A DNA stretch of 64,000 bases from JALHMQ01 sp037441125 (GTDB lineage Bacteria > Pseudomonadota > Gammaproteobacteria > Burkholderiales > Burkholderiaceae_F), in NCBI GenBank assembly GCA_037441125.1, contig JBBIST010000006.1, positions 1-64,000 on the forward strand, read 5' to 3'. Within the stretch, counting starts at the first letter, position 1; each line of letters opens with the position of its first letter. The notes below the pieces were generated by a model. That model ran no database searches. It was given only the letters and a program-made list of their open reading frames with translations, and was not told the DNA's origin. The position numbers and the translations under genes were made by a program. This document shows, piece after piece, positions 1 through 9,249 of the stretch.

Positions 1-1
1 G

Positions 2-298
2 CCGGCAACGCCGGCCGCGCGGGCGCCCGCGCGCGAACGCGCGCGCGCCAAGCTCAGCTACCTCGAGCAGCGCGCTCTGGCGGCGCTGCCGGCCGAGATC
101 GAGGCGCTGGAAGCCGAGCAGGCAGCCCTGCGCGCGACGATGGCCGCGGCCGACTATCACCGCGCCGGCGCCGGGCAAATGGCGGCCGACGTTGCACGCG
201 ATCGGGAGATCGACGCCCTGCTCGCCGACAAGCTCGAACGCTGGACCGCGCTGGAAGACAAGGCGCGCGGCGCGGCGCAGGACGCGCGCCCGGCCTGA
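2..298 (+). CDS. uup: ABC-F family ATPase, C-terminal end (partial)
   Basis: Only the last 98 residues are in the window; the gene begins upstream. The visible part starts with an Ala/Pro/Arg linker and continues with KLSYLEQRALAALPAEIEAL, the opening of the C-terminal DNA-binding coiled-coil domain of Uup-type ABC-F proteins. A second helix rich in Asp, Glu, Leu and Lys ends in a TGA at 296-298. ABC-F proteins have two ATPase domains and no membrane segment; Uup is linked to ribosome function and to transposon excision. The ATPase domains are not visible, so the family call rests on the tail alone. Confidence 0.75.
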   Translation, partial: PATPAARAPARERARAKLSYLEQRALAALPAEIEALEAEQAALRATMAAADYHRAGAGQMAADVARDREIDALLADKLERWTALEDKARGAAQDARPA

Positions 299-319
299 AG
301 CGGCACCGAGCCCCGGCGT

Positions 320-961
320 TCAGGCCTCTCGGTCGCGCCCTTGCCAGGGCGCAACCACGACCAGCGCCTCGGCCTCGCCATCGAGCGCGCGCGCGCGGTG
401 CGGAGTGCGCGAGTCCAGGTAGACCGAGTCGCCGGGACCGACGACGAAAGTCTCGCCGCCAACGTCCCACTCGACGCGGCCGCGCAACACGTGCATGAAC
501 TCCTGGCCGTCGTGCTGCGAGGCGGTCGGCGCCGGAAACTCGGGCGGCAAGCGGATCAGGTAGGGCTGCATGCGCAGGCTCTCGTGCCCGCGCGCCAGGC
601 TCCGGTACGCGTAGCCGCTCGCGCGCGGCGCCGGGTCGCCGGACTGTACGCGCACGACGCTCAGGTAGCGGCCGGCGCCCTCGCCCTCATCGCTGAGCAG
701 CAGCTTGATGTCGGTGCCAAGCGCGCGCGCCAGGCGCGACAGCGTGTCCAGCGGCGGCGTCTTCTTGCCGTTCTCGATGCGCGACAGATAGCTCTTCGAG
801 ACCCCGGCGCGCGCCGCGAGCGAGTCGAGCGTAAAGCGCAGGCTCTTGCGCCGCGTTCGAATGCGCGGCCCGAGCCCCTCGAACTGCGGCGCGGTCTCGG
901 TCGCCGCCCAGCCACCCTGCGCCGGCGCGCCCTCGTCGCGTGCGTCTGCTTCGAATCCCAT
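320..961 (-). CDS. XRE-family regulator with C-terminal cupin domain
   Basis: This is a predicted cytoplasmic transcription factor of 213 residues. Residues about 30-88 form an XRE/Cro helix-turn-helix (RAGVSKSYLSRIENGKKTPP). Residues about 120-205 form a cupin barrel, with QEFMHVLRGRVEWDVGG and GPGDSVYLDSRTPHRA as the two conserved cupin segments. This architecture is common in regulators of amino-acid, polyamine or sulfur genes, where the cupin senses a small ligand. The ATG at 961 is preferred over upstream in-frame starts because GGGGGAG lies about 7 nt before it and the family's N-terminus fits. It is convergent with the uup-like gene and divergent from the DMT exporter. The ligand is unknown. 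Confidence 0.85.
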   Translation of the reverse strand: MGFEADARDEGAPAQGGWAATETAPQFEGLGPRIRTRRKSLRFTLDSLAARAGVSKSYLSRIENGKKTPPLDTLSRLARALGTDIKLLLSDEGEGAGRYLSVVRVQSGDPAPRASGYAYRSLARGHESLRMQPYLIRLPPEFPAPTASQHDGQEFMHVLRGRVEWDVGGETFVVGPGDSVYLDSRTPHRARALDGEAEALVVVAPWQGRDREA

Positions 962-1199
962 CGCCGATCTCCCCCGCCGTCCTGTGTTCGCCTTGAGTTC
1001 GCAGCGAATCTCCACGGCTGTAACAGGGTAGGGCAACAGGCGAGCAACGCGACGTGAAAATCGGACGCGCGGCGGCGGCGCAACGTGCGCAACTGCGGGA
1101 CTGTCGCCGCGCCCGCAGCGCCGCGCGCGGACGGCGGCGGCGCCGGGGGGACAATCGCCGGCCGGCCGCACGTGCGGCGCGCCCGCCCCGTCGACGCCC

Positions 1200-2099
1200 G
1201 TGAACCGTCTCGGTCCCTACCTGCTGCTCGCCACCTCGATGGCCCTGGTGGGCAGCTACGTCGCGCTGTCGAAACCGCTGCTCGAGGCCTTCCCAGTACT
1301 CGTGCTGGCGCTGTTGCGCTTTGCCATCGCCGCGGTGGTGATGCTGCCCTTCATCGCACCGGCGCGCGATGAGGCGCCGCTCGCCCGGCGCGAGCAGTGG
1401 CAGCTTTTCTGCATGTCGTTCTTCGGCAATTTTCTCTTCTCGCTGGCAATGCTCAACGGCATCGCCCTGTCGTCGGCCACCGCGGCCGGGGTGATCCTGG
1501 CGACGCTGCCGGCGATGGTGGCGCTGCTGTCGTGGCTGCTGCTGCGCGAGCGCATCGGCGCGCGCGTTCTGGCGGCGGTGGCGCTGGCGGTGCTCGGCAT
1601 CGCCGTGCTCCAGGTCGCGCGCCACGGCGAAGCGGCGCTGCCGCTGTCGCTGCTCGGCACCGCACTGCTGCTGGGCGCGGTGCTGTGCGAAGCGGTGTAC
1701 GTGATCCTGGCGCGCCGGCTGGCCGCCACGCGCAGCGCGCTGCGTGTGGCGGCGCTGATCAATCTCTGGGGACTGGCGCTGATCGCGCCCTTCGGACTGG
1801 CACAGTGGCACGCGGCCGACTTCGCCGCGGTCGGCGCCGGCGAGTGGGCGCTGCTCGCCTTTTACTCGATCAGCGCCAGCCTGGTCGCGGTCTGGCTGTG
1901 GGTGAGCGGGATCAAGTACGTGCCCGCGGCGCAGGCCGGCGTGTTCACCGTTGCGCTGCCGATCAGCGCCACCGCGGTCGGCGTGGCCCTGCTCGGCGAG
2001 CCGTTCTCGGCGCTGCACGCGCTGGCGCTGCTGCTGGCGGTCGCCGGCGTGCTGCTAGCGGCGAGCGCCGCGGCGCCGGCCGCTCCCGGAGCGCGCTGA
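1200..2099 (+). CDS. DMT-superfamily transporter (EamA type)
   Basis: The product is a 299-residue inner-membrane protein with about ten hydrophobic helices in two EamA repeats. The first repeat holds GSYVALSKPLLEAFPVLVLA and ALLRFAIAA; the second ends with LLGEPFSALHALALLLAVAG, typical of EamA/RhaT exporters. Such proteins usually export amino acids or other metabolites. The start is a GTG at 1200. The divergent XRE-cupin regulator is a plausible controller, which is inference from position. The stop codon lies one base from that of the convergent prenyltransferase gene. Confidence 0.85.
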   Translation: MNRLGPYLLLATSMALVGSYVALSKPLLEAFPVLVLALLRFAIAAVVMLPFIAPARDEAPLARREQWQLFCMSFFGNFLFSLAMLNGIALSSATAAGVILATLPAMVALLSWLLLRERIGARVLAAVALAVLGIAVLQVARHGEAALPLSLLGTALLLGAVLCEAVYVILARRLAATRSALRVAALINLWGLALIAPFGLAQWHAADFAAVGAGEWALLAFYSISASLVAVWLWVSGIKYVPAAQAGVFTVALPISATAVGVALLGEPFSALHALALLLAVAGVLLAASAAAPAAPGAR

Positions 2100-2100
2100 C

Positions 2101-3069
2101 TCAGACCAAACGCGACAGCACTGCGCCGGCGGCCAGCAGTGCGGCGAACTTCAGCTCCATCACGAAGGTGCGAAACAGGATCGCGTTGTAGGGCAGACCG
2201 GGCGCGCAGGCGGCGAAGTCGCGCGCCAGCCGCCAGACGGCCGGCGCAAGCAGCGCCGGCAGCAGCAGCCAGGGCGAGCCGAGCAGCAGCGCCAGCAGCG
2301 GCACCAGCGCCACCGGCCCGAGCACGAGCACCGCGTACAGGCGCTCGATCGCGCGCCGGCCCGCGACCACCGCCAGCGTGCGCCGGCCGACCTCGCGATC
2401 ATGGTCGCGGTCGCGCGCGTTGTTGACGGCGATCGCCGCGGTGGCGATCGCGCCAAGCGCAACGCCGGCGATCCACAGCGCCGGGTCGGCATGGCTGCCG
2501 GTGAGCGCGAAGTCGGTGCCGACCACCGCCACCAGGCCGAAGAACACGAGCACCGTCGGCTCGCCCAACGGCGTGTAGGCGATCGGCTTCGGCCCGCCCA
2601 TGTAGGCCAACGCTGCCAGGATCGAGGCCACACCGATCGCCAGCGCCGGCTCGCCGCGCAACTGCACGATCGGCGCGCCCAGCAGCAGGGTGACGATCAC
2701 CGCCGCGACGATCGCCGCGCGCACCTGCGCCGGCGTCAGCAGCCCGAGTGCGGTGGCGCGCGGCAGGCCGATGCGGTCGCGACGCTCGGCCCCGCGCACC
2801 GTGTAGCCGACGTCGTTTTGCAGGTTGGTGATCACCTGCATCATGACCGCCACCGCCAGCACCAGCAGCACCAGCAGCGGCTCGAGCGCATCGCCGCGCG
2901 CCCAGATCAGCGCCACCGCCGCCAGCACCGGACTGACCGCCACTACCAGGCTGCGCGGCCGCAGCGCCATCAGCCACGCCGCCACCGATCCCGGCGCCGC
3001 CGACGACGACGCCACCGGCGGTGCGCCCGCCGGCGTCGCAAGCAGGCCACCGCCCGCAGATTGCGCCAT
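2101..3069 (-). CDS. UbiA-family prenyltransferase, MenA-like
   Basis: This is a polytopic membrane prenyltransferase of 322 residues. Motif 1 is NLQNDVGYTVRG and motif 2 is NNARDRDHDREVGRRTLAV; in UbiA enzymes both bind Mg-diphosphate of the isoprenoid donor. Eight or nine hydrophobic helices surround them. MenA transfers a polyprenyl chain to 1,4-dihydroxy-2-naphthoate. In motif 1 a Tyr stands where E. coli MenA has a second Asp (as I recall its NDYGD motif), so the acceptor substrate is uncertain. No other menaquinone gene is visible. The ATG at 3069 was chosen for its Shine-Dalgarno sequence (AGGCAGGGAG). Confidence 0.75.
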   Translation of the reverse strand: MAQSAGGGLLATPAGAPPVASSSAAPGSVAAWLMALRPRSLVVAVSPVLAAVALIWARGDALEPLLVLLVLAVAVMMQVITNLQNDVGYTVRGAERRDRIGLPRATALGLLTPAQVRAAIVAAVIVTLLLGAPIVQLRGEPALAIGVASILAALAYMGGPKPIAYTPLGEPTVLVFFGLVAVVGTDFALTGSHADPALWIAGVALGAIATAAIAVNNARDRDHDREVGRRTLAVVAGRRAIERLYAVLVLGPVALVPLLALLLGSPWLLLPALLAPAVWRLARDFAACAPGLPYNAILFRTFVMELKFAALLAAGAVLSRLV

Positions 3070-3281
3070 CTCCCTGCCTTCGTCCGAGGAAGCGCGCCGC
3101 ACCGCCGCGCGCAAAGCCGAATGCTGCCGCGAGCTTCGGCCGCGCTCAACCCCGCCGCCGGCCGCGATCGCGCTGGCACGCGATGCGCGCTTGATCCTGC
3201 GCAAGATCCGGCCGGACCGCGGCCGCGACCGGGCCGCGCGCTTGCCGCCCGCCGCGCGCATCTGCTCCAATCTCAGGCCCC

Positions 3282-4190
3282 ATGTCCGCGCCCGCCCGCC
3301 CCCGCCCCTCCGGCCGTCTGCCCGCCTCCCTCAAGGGTTGCGCGGTGGCGGTCACGGTGGCGCTGAGCACGACCGTGCTGTTCGCGCTGATGCTGCCGCT
3401 GGCGCTGGCCAAGCTGGCGCTGCCGCTGGCGGCGGTGCGGCGCGCGCTGGATCCGCTGATCAACGGCCTGGCGACGACCTGGATCACGATCAACAACGGC
3501 TGGATCGCGCTCGTCGGCCGCACGCAGTGGGAGGTGCGCGGCGCCGACGGCCTCGATGCGCGCGGCTGGTACCTGGTGGCGAGCAACCACCAGAGCTGGG
3601 TCGACATCCTGGTGCTGCAGAAGGTGTTCACGCGCCGCATCCCGCTGCTCAAGTTCTTCCTCAAGCGCGAGCTGATCTGGGTGCCGGTGATCGGCCTGGC
3701 GTGGTGGGCGCTCGACTTCCCGTTCCTGCACCGCAAGGGCGGCGCCGCCGGCCGCGACGATCTAGAGCGCACGCGGCGCGCGTGCGAGAAGTTCCGCCAT
3801 GTGCCGACGTCGGTGATCAACTTCGTCGAGGGCACGCGCTTCACGCGCGCGCGCCACGACGCGCAGCGCTCGCCGTTTCGCCACCTGCTCAAGCCCAAGG
3901 CCGGCGGCCTGGCGATCGCGCTCGCCACTCTCGGCGACCGCTTCGAGGCGCTGCTCGACGTCTCGATCGTCTACCCGGACGGCGCGCCGACCTTCTGGCA
4001 GTTGATGACCGGTCGCTTGGCGCGCGTCATCGTCGATGTGCGCCGGCACCCGATCCCGCCGCAGTTCGCGCGCGCCGACGCCCCGACCGATGCGCAGGCG
4101 CGCGCCTCGATTCAGGACTGGCTCAACGAGCTGTGGCGGCAGAAGGACGCGCTGATCGACAGCCTGCAGCCGCAGCCTGTCGGCGCCTGA
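3282..4190 (+). CDS. 1-acyl-sn-glycerol-3-phosphate acyltransferase-like protein (PlsC/YihG type)
   Basis: The product has 302 residues with a hydrophobic N-terminal segment (residues about 19-50) that probably anchors it in the inner membrane. NHQSWVD around residue 105 is the catalytic HX4D motif, and VEGTRFT around residue 186 is the EGT motif of glycerolipid acyltransferases. The long insertion and the FLHRKGG segment resemble YihG-type lysophospholipid acyltransferases, which transfer an acyl chain to the sn-2 position. The genes on both sides are on the opposite strand, so it is probably monocistronic. Confidence 0.85.
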   Translation: MSAPARPRPSGRLPASLKGCAVAVTVALSTTVLFALMLPLALAKLALPLAAVRRALDPLINGLATTWITINNGWIALVGRTQWEVRGADGLDARGWYLVASNHQSWVDILVLQKVFTRRIPLLKFFLKRELIWVPVIGLAWWALDFPFLHRKGGAAGRDDLERTRRACEKFRHVPTSVINFVEGTRFTRARHDAQRSPFRHLLKPKAGGLAIALATLGDRFEALLDVSIVYPDGAPTFWQLMTGRLARVIVDVRRHPIPPQFARADAPTDAQARASIQDWLNELWRQKDALIDSLQPQPVGA

Positions 4191-4194
4191 GCGC

Positions 4195-4228
4195 GGCGCG
4201 GCCAGCCCTTGCGCGCCGGCGCCGCGCC
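4195..4228. terminator. possible bidirectional terminator hairpin
   Basis: GGCGCGG (4195-4201) pairs with CCGCGCC (4222-4228) in the 38-nt gap between two convergent genes. The loop of about 20 nt is long and no T-run follows, so the call is weak. Confidence 0.25.
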
Positions 4229-5455
4229 TCAGCGGCCGAGCGGACAGCCGGCCGGAGCCGCCGCCTTCTTGCGCTCGATGATCGCCGCCGAGTGCTTGTG
4301 CAGGTAGTGGGCGATGGTCTCGACGCGGATCTTGACCGAGCCGGCCGGCTTGGTGGAGTCGAGGTCCTGGAACGAGAAGTACAGGGTGCCGGTGCTCTCG
4401 ACGATCCTTTGCACCGGCGAGTAGGTCGGCTGGTCCATGCCGCACTCATAGCTCGACAGGCGCACGACGCAGGCGATCCACGGCAGGCGCGCAGCGAACT
4501 TCGCCCCCCACAGGATCTCGTTCGTGTTGGCGCTGTACGACGACGGCCAGACATCGGCGATGTCGAGCGGCGACTTGATGTAGCCGGCCTCCTGGTCCGG
4601 GCCGTACATCCAGCCGAGCAGGTCATCGTCGAGCGGCAGGTACTGCGCCCACAGCACCGGGTAGCCGTAGGCCTGCAGGTCGACCTCGATCTCGTGGCCG
4701 ATGCCCGGGTCCATGTGATACGGCCGCGCCAGCACCAGCAGACAGGGCTTGTTCTCACGCGCGCACCAGTCGAGGATCTCGCGCCCCTTACGGCGCAGCG
4801 ACTGCGCGTGCGCGGCGAGCGCCGCCAGCCCGGCATCGACCGCGCGCCGGGTCTCGGCCGGCGTCAGCCCGGGGATCACGTCCTTCAGTCCCTCGTAGAG
4901 CTGCTTGGCAGCGAGTGGCGCCTCGTCGAGTGTCACGTGCGGCGCGCAGTGCCGGACCTGTTGCGCGGCGAAGGCGTCACCTTCCTTGAGGAAGCCGGAC
5001 TTGATGTTCTCGGGCGCCGCCATCACGCGCGGGCAGGTCAGAGACGCCATCACGTGGCCGCCGAGAAACGACGGCAGGGTGCGGATCATCGGCGCCAGCA
5101 GGATGTCGATCGGCCGCTTGCGGTTGGCCAGCAGCTCGCCGTAATGGCCGCTCACGCACTTGACCGGATAGCAGCAGTCGACCGTGCCGCGCCCCTTGGC
5201 GAAACGGCGCGCCTGCTCCTCCGAGGTGTCTGAGGAGAACTCGATGCGGCGCGTCTCGATGCCGAGTGCGTCGAGAAAGCCGATCCAGAACTGGTGCGTC
5301 GACCACAGGTTGAGCACGCGCGGAATGCCGATGCGCAGCCGCGCGCGCTCCTGCGCGAACGGCACCGCCGGCGCGCCGTCGGCGGTCTCAGGCGGTGACG
5401 CGCGCTTTCTTGAAGGCGCCTTCGCGAACCAGTTCGGCAATGTTGGGAAACGCAC
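4229..5455 (-). CDS. acyl-CoA dehydratase activase-related protein (DUF2229-like)
   Basis: The product has 408 residues and is predicted to be cytoplasmic. It opens with RIGIPRVLNLWSTHQFW and carries conserved cysteines in DCCYPVKCVSGHYGELL, a pattern of the DUF2229 part of large activase/dehydratase proteins related to 2-hydroxyglutaryl-CoA dehydratase activators; the Cys pairs suggest iron-sulfur binding. It is the last gene of a three-gene minus-strand operon, and its ATG at 5455 overlaps the activase gene by 68 nt. A GTG about 95 nt further in is an alternative start. In many bacteria this domain is fused to the two upstream proteins. Its substrate is unknown. Confidence 0.75.
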   Translation of the reverse strand: MRFPTLPNWFAKAPSRKRASPPETADGAPAVPFAQERARLRIGIPRVLNLWSTHQFWIGFLDALGIETRRIEFSSDTSEEQARRFAKGRGTVDCCYPVKCVSGHYGELLANRKRPIDILLAPMIRTLPSFLGGHVMASLTCPRVMAAPENIKSGFLKEGDAFAAQQVRHCAPHVTLDEAPLAAKQLYEGLKDVIPGLTPAETRRAVDAGLAALAAHAQSLRRKGREILDWCARENKPCLLVLARPYHMDPGIGHEIEVDLQAYGYPVLWAQYLPLDDDLLGWMYGPDQEAGYIKSPLDIADVWPSSYSANTNEILWGAKFAARLPWIACVVRLSSYECGMDQPTYSPVQRIVESTGTLYFSFQDLDSTKPAGSVKIRVETIAHYLHKHSAAIIERKKAAAPAGCPLGR

Positions 5456-7538
5456 GACGGGCCTCCTCCAGCGTCTGCTTGACCACCTTCATCTCGTTGG
5501 CGTCCTCGAGCAGCCCCTTCGGGCAGGAGTTGCCGCTGATCACGCGTTCCCAGCCGCTGGCCAGCGGCACCTTGCTCCACGGCCGGCCCTGGCCGTCGGG
5601 CAGGCGCACGTCGATGAAGGTGCGCTTGCAGTTGACCGGGCACCAGTGGCAGGTCGTGTGTTCGTTGGTCGTGCTCGCGTACTCGAGCGACTCGATCAGC
5701 TCGAAGCCGCGGAAGCGGCTCGCGCCGCCTTCGCGCGCCGCATCGAGCGCGCACAGCGCGGCGCCGATCGCACCGGCCTCGCCCGAGTACGGGTGGACGA
5801 CGATCTCGGCCCCCGGCACCTTGTCGCGGATGAAGTCGACCTGCGCCTTGACTACCGCCAGGTTGCGGTGCGTGCCGCCCTGCAGGACGAACTTGCGCCC
5901 GGCCGCCGCCAGGTTCTGCAACTGGCCGGCGTAGACCCAGACGTTGAGCGGCAGCACCGCGGCGAGCGAGGCCATGATCTCCTCGCGCGACCAGCCCTTC
6001 CTCTGCTGGTTGACGATGTCCGACTGCAGGAACACGCCGCAGCCCATCGCCAGCGACGGGATCGCCTTGGCCTCGAAGGCGCGCTCGGCGTACTGGTCGA
6101 GCGGCACGCCGTAGCGCTCGGCCACACCCTGCAGGAAGGCGCCGTTGCCCGAAGAACACTGCGAGTTCAGGCGGAAGTCGGCGACCGTGCCCTGGCGCAG
6201 GATCATGATCTTCACATCGCAGCCGCCAACGTCGCAGATCACGTCGGCGTCCGGGTGGTAGTGCAGCGCGGCGGTGGCGTGGGCGACGGTCTCGACCACC
6301 GCCTGGTCGGCGCCGACGATGTCCTTCAGCAGGTCCTTGCCGTAGCCGGTGACGCCGAGGGCGGCGATGCGCTCGAAGCCGGCGCCGCGGATCTCGCGCA
6401 TCAGCGCCTTGGCGTCCTCGATCGGGTTGCCGTTCGAGGGCACGTAGCAGCTCGCCAGCAGCTCGCGCTCGGCCGACAGTACGACCGCCTTGGCGGTGGT
6501 GCTGCCGAAGTCGCAGCCGACGTAGGCCGCCTCGGCACGCGCCTCGGGCGAGGCGGCAGCGGCCGAGGCGCGCGCCTCGCCGTAGCAGTGGATGAAGTGC
6601 TCGAACTCGGTGCTGTCGCGCACCAGCCCGCGCGCGCCCTCGCGCGCCTTGTGCTCGTGCTGGCCGACCTCGATCCACCAGCGCAGCTTGTCGGCGCCGG
6701 CGTAGACACCGGCCGCCGGCTCGGCGCGCGCCACCTCGATGCAGCCGAGGCAGGCGTAGTACAGCGCCTCCTGCGGCACGCGGATCAGGTCTTCGGGCGC
6801 GCCGGCGATGCCGCGTTCGGCCCACAGCTTGCCCAGGTGGTGGCGCCAGGCCTGCTGCAGGCCGCGGAAGAACAGGTTCGGTCCGCCCAGCAGCAGCACC
6901 TGCGGCTGCGGCGTGTTGCCCTTGGTCAGTGTCGCCAGGTTCTGGTAGACGACCGCCTCGAACAGGCTGGCGATGATCTCCTCGACCGGCACGCCGCTCT
7001 TGACCAGCGTGTTGGCGTCGGCCTCGGCGAAGATGCCGCACTTGGAGCTGATCTTGTGCAGGTCCATGCCCTCGTAGGGCATCTGCGCCAGGCGCTCGGG
7101 TTCGACCTGCAGCTTGCGCGCGGTCTTCTCGATGAAGGTGCCGGTGCCGCCGCTGCACGCCGACTGCATGTAGACCTGCTTCGACTTGCCGGCGCCGCCG
7201 TCGGTGAAGAACAGCGTCTTCATGTCCTCGCCGCCGATCTCGGAGACGAAGTTCACCTCCGGGTGCAGCTTCTCGACCGCCGCCGCCACCGCCACGACTT
7301 CCTGCACGAACTTGCCGCCGACCAGCGGCGCGATCAGGCCGGCGCCGGAGCCGGTGAGAAAGATGCGGTCGCGGCCGGGCTCGAGCCCGCATTCGGCGCC
7401 AATGCGGGTCAGGAACTCCAGCACCATCTCGGCCTGGCGCGTGCCGTGGCGCCGGTAGTCCTGCCAGAGCGCGCGACCATCCTCGTCGACCAGCGCCTTG
7501 ATCGTGGTCGAACCGACGTCCAGCCCGACCGTCTTCAC
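5388..7538 (-). CDS. double-domain acyl-CoA dehydratase activase (BadF/BcrA/HgdC-type ATPase)
   Basis: The 716-residue product has two ASKHA-fold ATPase domains: KTVGLDVGSTTIKALV at the N-terminus and VGCDFGSTTAKAVVLS around residue 340. Each is followed by a Cys motif (CSGGTGTFIE, then CSSGNGAFLQG) like the site that holds the [4Fe-4S] cluster between HgdC subunits. HgdC proteins use ATP to drive one low-potential electron into 2-hydroxyacyl-CoA dehydratases; BcrA/BcrD do the same for benzoyl-CoA reductase. The GTG start at 7538 forms a GTGA overlap with the upstream stop, so the two are translationally coupled. The real reaction partner is inferred from context only. Confidence 0.85.
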   Translation of the reverse strand: MKTVGLDVGSTTIKALVDEDGRALWQDYRRHGTRQAEMVLEFLTRIGAECGLEPGRDRIFLTGSGAGLIAPLVGGKFVQEVVAVAAAVEKLHPEVNFVSEIGGEDMKTLFFTDGGAGKSKQVYMQSACSGGTGTFIEKTARKLQVEPERLAQMPYEGMDLHKISSKCGIFAEADANTLVKSGVPVEEIIASLFEAVVYQNLATLTKGNTPQPQVLLLGGPNLFFRGLQQAWRHHLGKLWAERGIAGAPEDLIRVPQEALYYACLGCIEVARAEPAAGVYAGADKLRWWIEVGQHEHKAREGARGLVRDSTEFEHFIHCYGEARASAAAASPEARAEAAYVGCDFGSTTAKAVVLSAERELLASCYVPSNGNPIEDAKALMREIRGAGFERIAALGVTGYGKDLLKDIVGADQAVVETVAHATAALHYHPDADVICDVGGCDVKIMILRQGTVADFRLNSQCSSGNGAFLQGVAERYGVPLDQYAERAFEAKAIPSLAMGCGVFLQSDIVNQQRKGWSREEIMASLAAVLPLNVWVYAGQLQNLAAAGRKFVLQGGTHRNLAVVKAQVDFIRDKVPGAEIVVHPYSGEAGAIGAALCALDAAREGGASRFRGFELIESLEYASTTNEHTTCHWCPVNCKRTFIDVRLPDGQGRPWSKVPLASGWERVISGNSCPKGLLEDANEMKVVKQTLEEARRAFPNIAELVREGAFKKARVTA

Positions 7539-9166
7539 GCCCGCCTCGCCGCCGCCACGTGCAGCGCGAAGTTGGCCGCCACCCCGGCCACACCGCGGTG
7601 CGGCAGGCGCCAGGTGGCGCGCGCCCACTGCGGGTGCTCGGCCTGCGCCTGCTGCAGATCGTCGACGCTCAGGCGCGTGCCTTCGAGCGTCTGCTCGAAC
7701 TCGCGCTGCGCGCGCTTGCGCGCCTCGGTCAGGATCATCTGGCAGCGCGACAGCGCGTGCACCTCGGCATCGCCCTTGATCTCGATCGGCGCGTACAGCA
7801 GGTCAGGGTGCTTGCCGAGCACCGCCGCCATGGCGCCGATGCTCATCGTGTTCGGCATGCAGGCGTAGGGCGACAGTTCGCAGGTCATGTGCGCCTTCTT
7901 GCCCAGATGCGCCCACAGCGCCTTGCCGACCAGCATGTCGCCCTCGCCGCCGGACAGGCGGCTGTAGTAGTAGGGCGCAGCCAGACGGCGCAGCTCGTAC
8001 TGGTCGGGCAGTTCGTGCGGCACGTCGGCGAGCGCGCCGCGCATGCGGTTGTAGGTCCAGCGCAGCAGCCCGTGGCCGACGTGCACCAGCGCCTTGCGCA
8101 GGCGCGCACCGCGCACGATGCCGATCCGGTCCTCGAAGTTCTGCGCTGCGTGCCGCAGCAGGTAATCGAGCCAGACCGTGACCGCCGCCGGATAGACCTC
8201 GGCGCCCTCGCCTTCGAGCCAGCGGTGGATGTTGTGGTTGGGCTCGCCCTCGACCGTCTGCAGGTAGAACTCGCCGGTGATCTTGACCACCGGCTTGACC
8301 CGCGTGCGATCGACCTCGACCGCGTCGAACAGCTCGCGCACCTCGCGCATCGCGCGCACGAAGTAGCCGGTGGTCAGGTGCCACAGCGCCGAGTCCCACT
8401 TGCGGCCGCTGTTCGGACGGCGCCGGAACGCCTGGTACAACAGCTCGACCGCGTCGCGCACGGCGCGGTCGGTCGCCCCCGGCACCTTCTCGAACGGCCG
8501 GGTCCGGTACTCGAAGTCCTGCAACACGTCGGTGAGGATGATCGACCAGACGACGCCGAGGTTGAACGGCAGGGTCAGCTCCAGGCCGCCGCCTTCCTTC
8601 GCGCCCTGGTCGAACTTTTGCTGGTCGAGCAGGAACATGCGGAACGACTCGAGCCCGACGTTGCGCAGCGCCAGCTCGTAGCTCTGGTGATACTGGCCGA
8701 AGCGGCAGGCGCCGCAGGCGCCGGCGGTGACGTAGACGAAGTCGCGGTTGACCTGCTCCGCGCTCGTGCGCCGCGCCTCGCCGCGCAGGAAGTTGGCCAG
8801 GTTGCCGGTGGTGAAGCTGGTCGGGCAGCACTGGCCGATGTCGGCCACTTCGCGTCCGGTCAGCAGGTCCTCGCGCGAGGCGGTCGGCAGCACCTGCACG
8901 CGGTAGCCGAGGTTTTCCATCGCCCCCTGGATCGCGCGCTCGGCGCGCCAGTGCAGGCCGCCGAAGAGCACGGTCACACGCTCGCGCTCCTCGCGCTTGA
9001 AAGGTTGCGGCCGGTAGGCGCGGTAGTGCTCGCCGCTGGCCGCAACCTTCTCGGGCGGCAACACGACGCGCTTGGCGGCGGCGGGCTCGTCGGCCTTGAC
9101 CACGCGCAGGTTTTGCAGCGACTTGAACGACGACGAGGAGCGCGGCGAGGACGTCAGCGTATCCAT
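7535..9166 (-). CDS. 2-hydroxyacyl-CoA dehydratase-like protein (HgdB/HgdA-related)
   Basis: This is the first gene of the activase operon and encodes 543 residues. GQCCPTSFTTGNLANFL and TAGACGACRFGQYHQSYE hold cysteines at positions where dehydratase subunits bind a [4Fe-4S] cluster, and MTCELSPYACMPNTMSIG adds another pair. The fold relation is to 2-hydroxyglutaryl-CoA dehydratase subunits, but this lineage (YjiM-like and C-terminal parts of large activases) has no settled substrate to my knowledge. The ATG at 9166 follows AGGAGA. The three genes probably encode one complex that in other species is a single large polypeptide. Confidence 0.75.
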   Translation of the reverse strand: MDTLTSSPRSSSSFKSLQNLRVVKADEPAAAKRVVLPPEKVAASGEHYRAYRPQPFKREERERVTVLFGGLHWRAERAIQGAMENLGYRVQVLPTASREDLLTGREVADIGQCCPTSFTTGNLANFLRGEARRTSAEQVNRDFVYVTAGACGACRFGQYHQSYELALRNVGLESFRMFLLDQQKFDQGAKEGGGLELTLPFNLGVVWSIILTDVLQDFEYRTRPFEKVPGATDRAVRDAVELLYQAFRRRPNSGRKWDSALWHLTTGYFVRAMREVRELFDAVEVDRTRVKPVVKITGEFYLQTVEGEPNHNIHRWLEGEGAEVYPAAVTVWLDYLLRHAAQNFEDRIGIVRGARLRKALVHVGHGLLRWTYNRMRGALADVPHELPDQYELRRLAAPYYYSRLSGGEGDMLVGKALWAHLGKKAHMTCELSPYACMPNTMSIGAMAAVLGKHPDLLYAPIEIKGDAEVHALSRCQMILTEARKRAQREFEQTLEGTRLSVDDLQQAQAEHPQWARATWRLPHRGVAGVAANFALHVAAARRA

Positions 9167-9249
9167 GGCTTCTCCTGCTTCTTGGTTCGCCGGCGCCGAC
9201 GGCGCACGGGCTCGGGCCTCGGATTCTCAGTGGCGGGCTTCCCGTGGCC

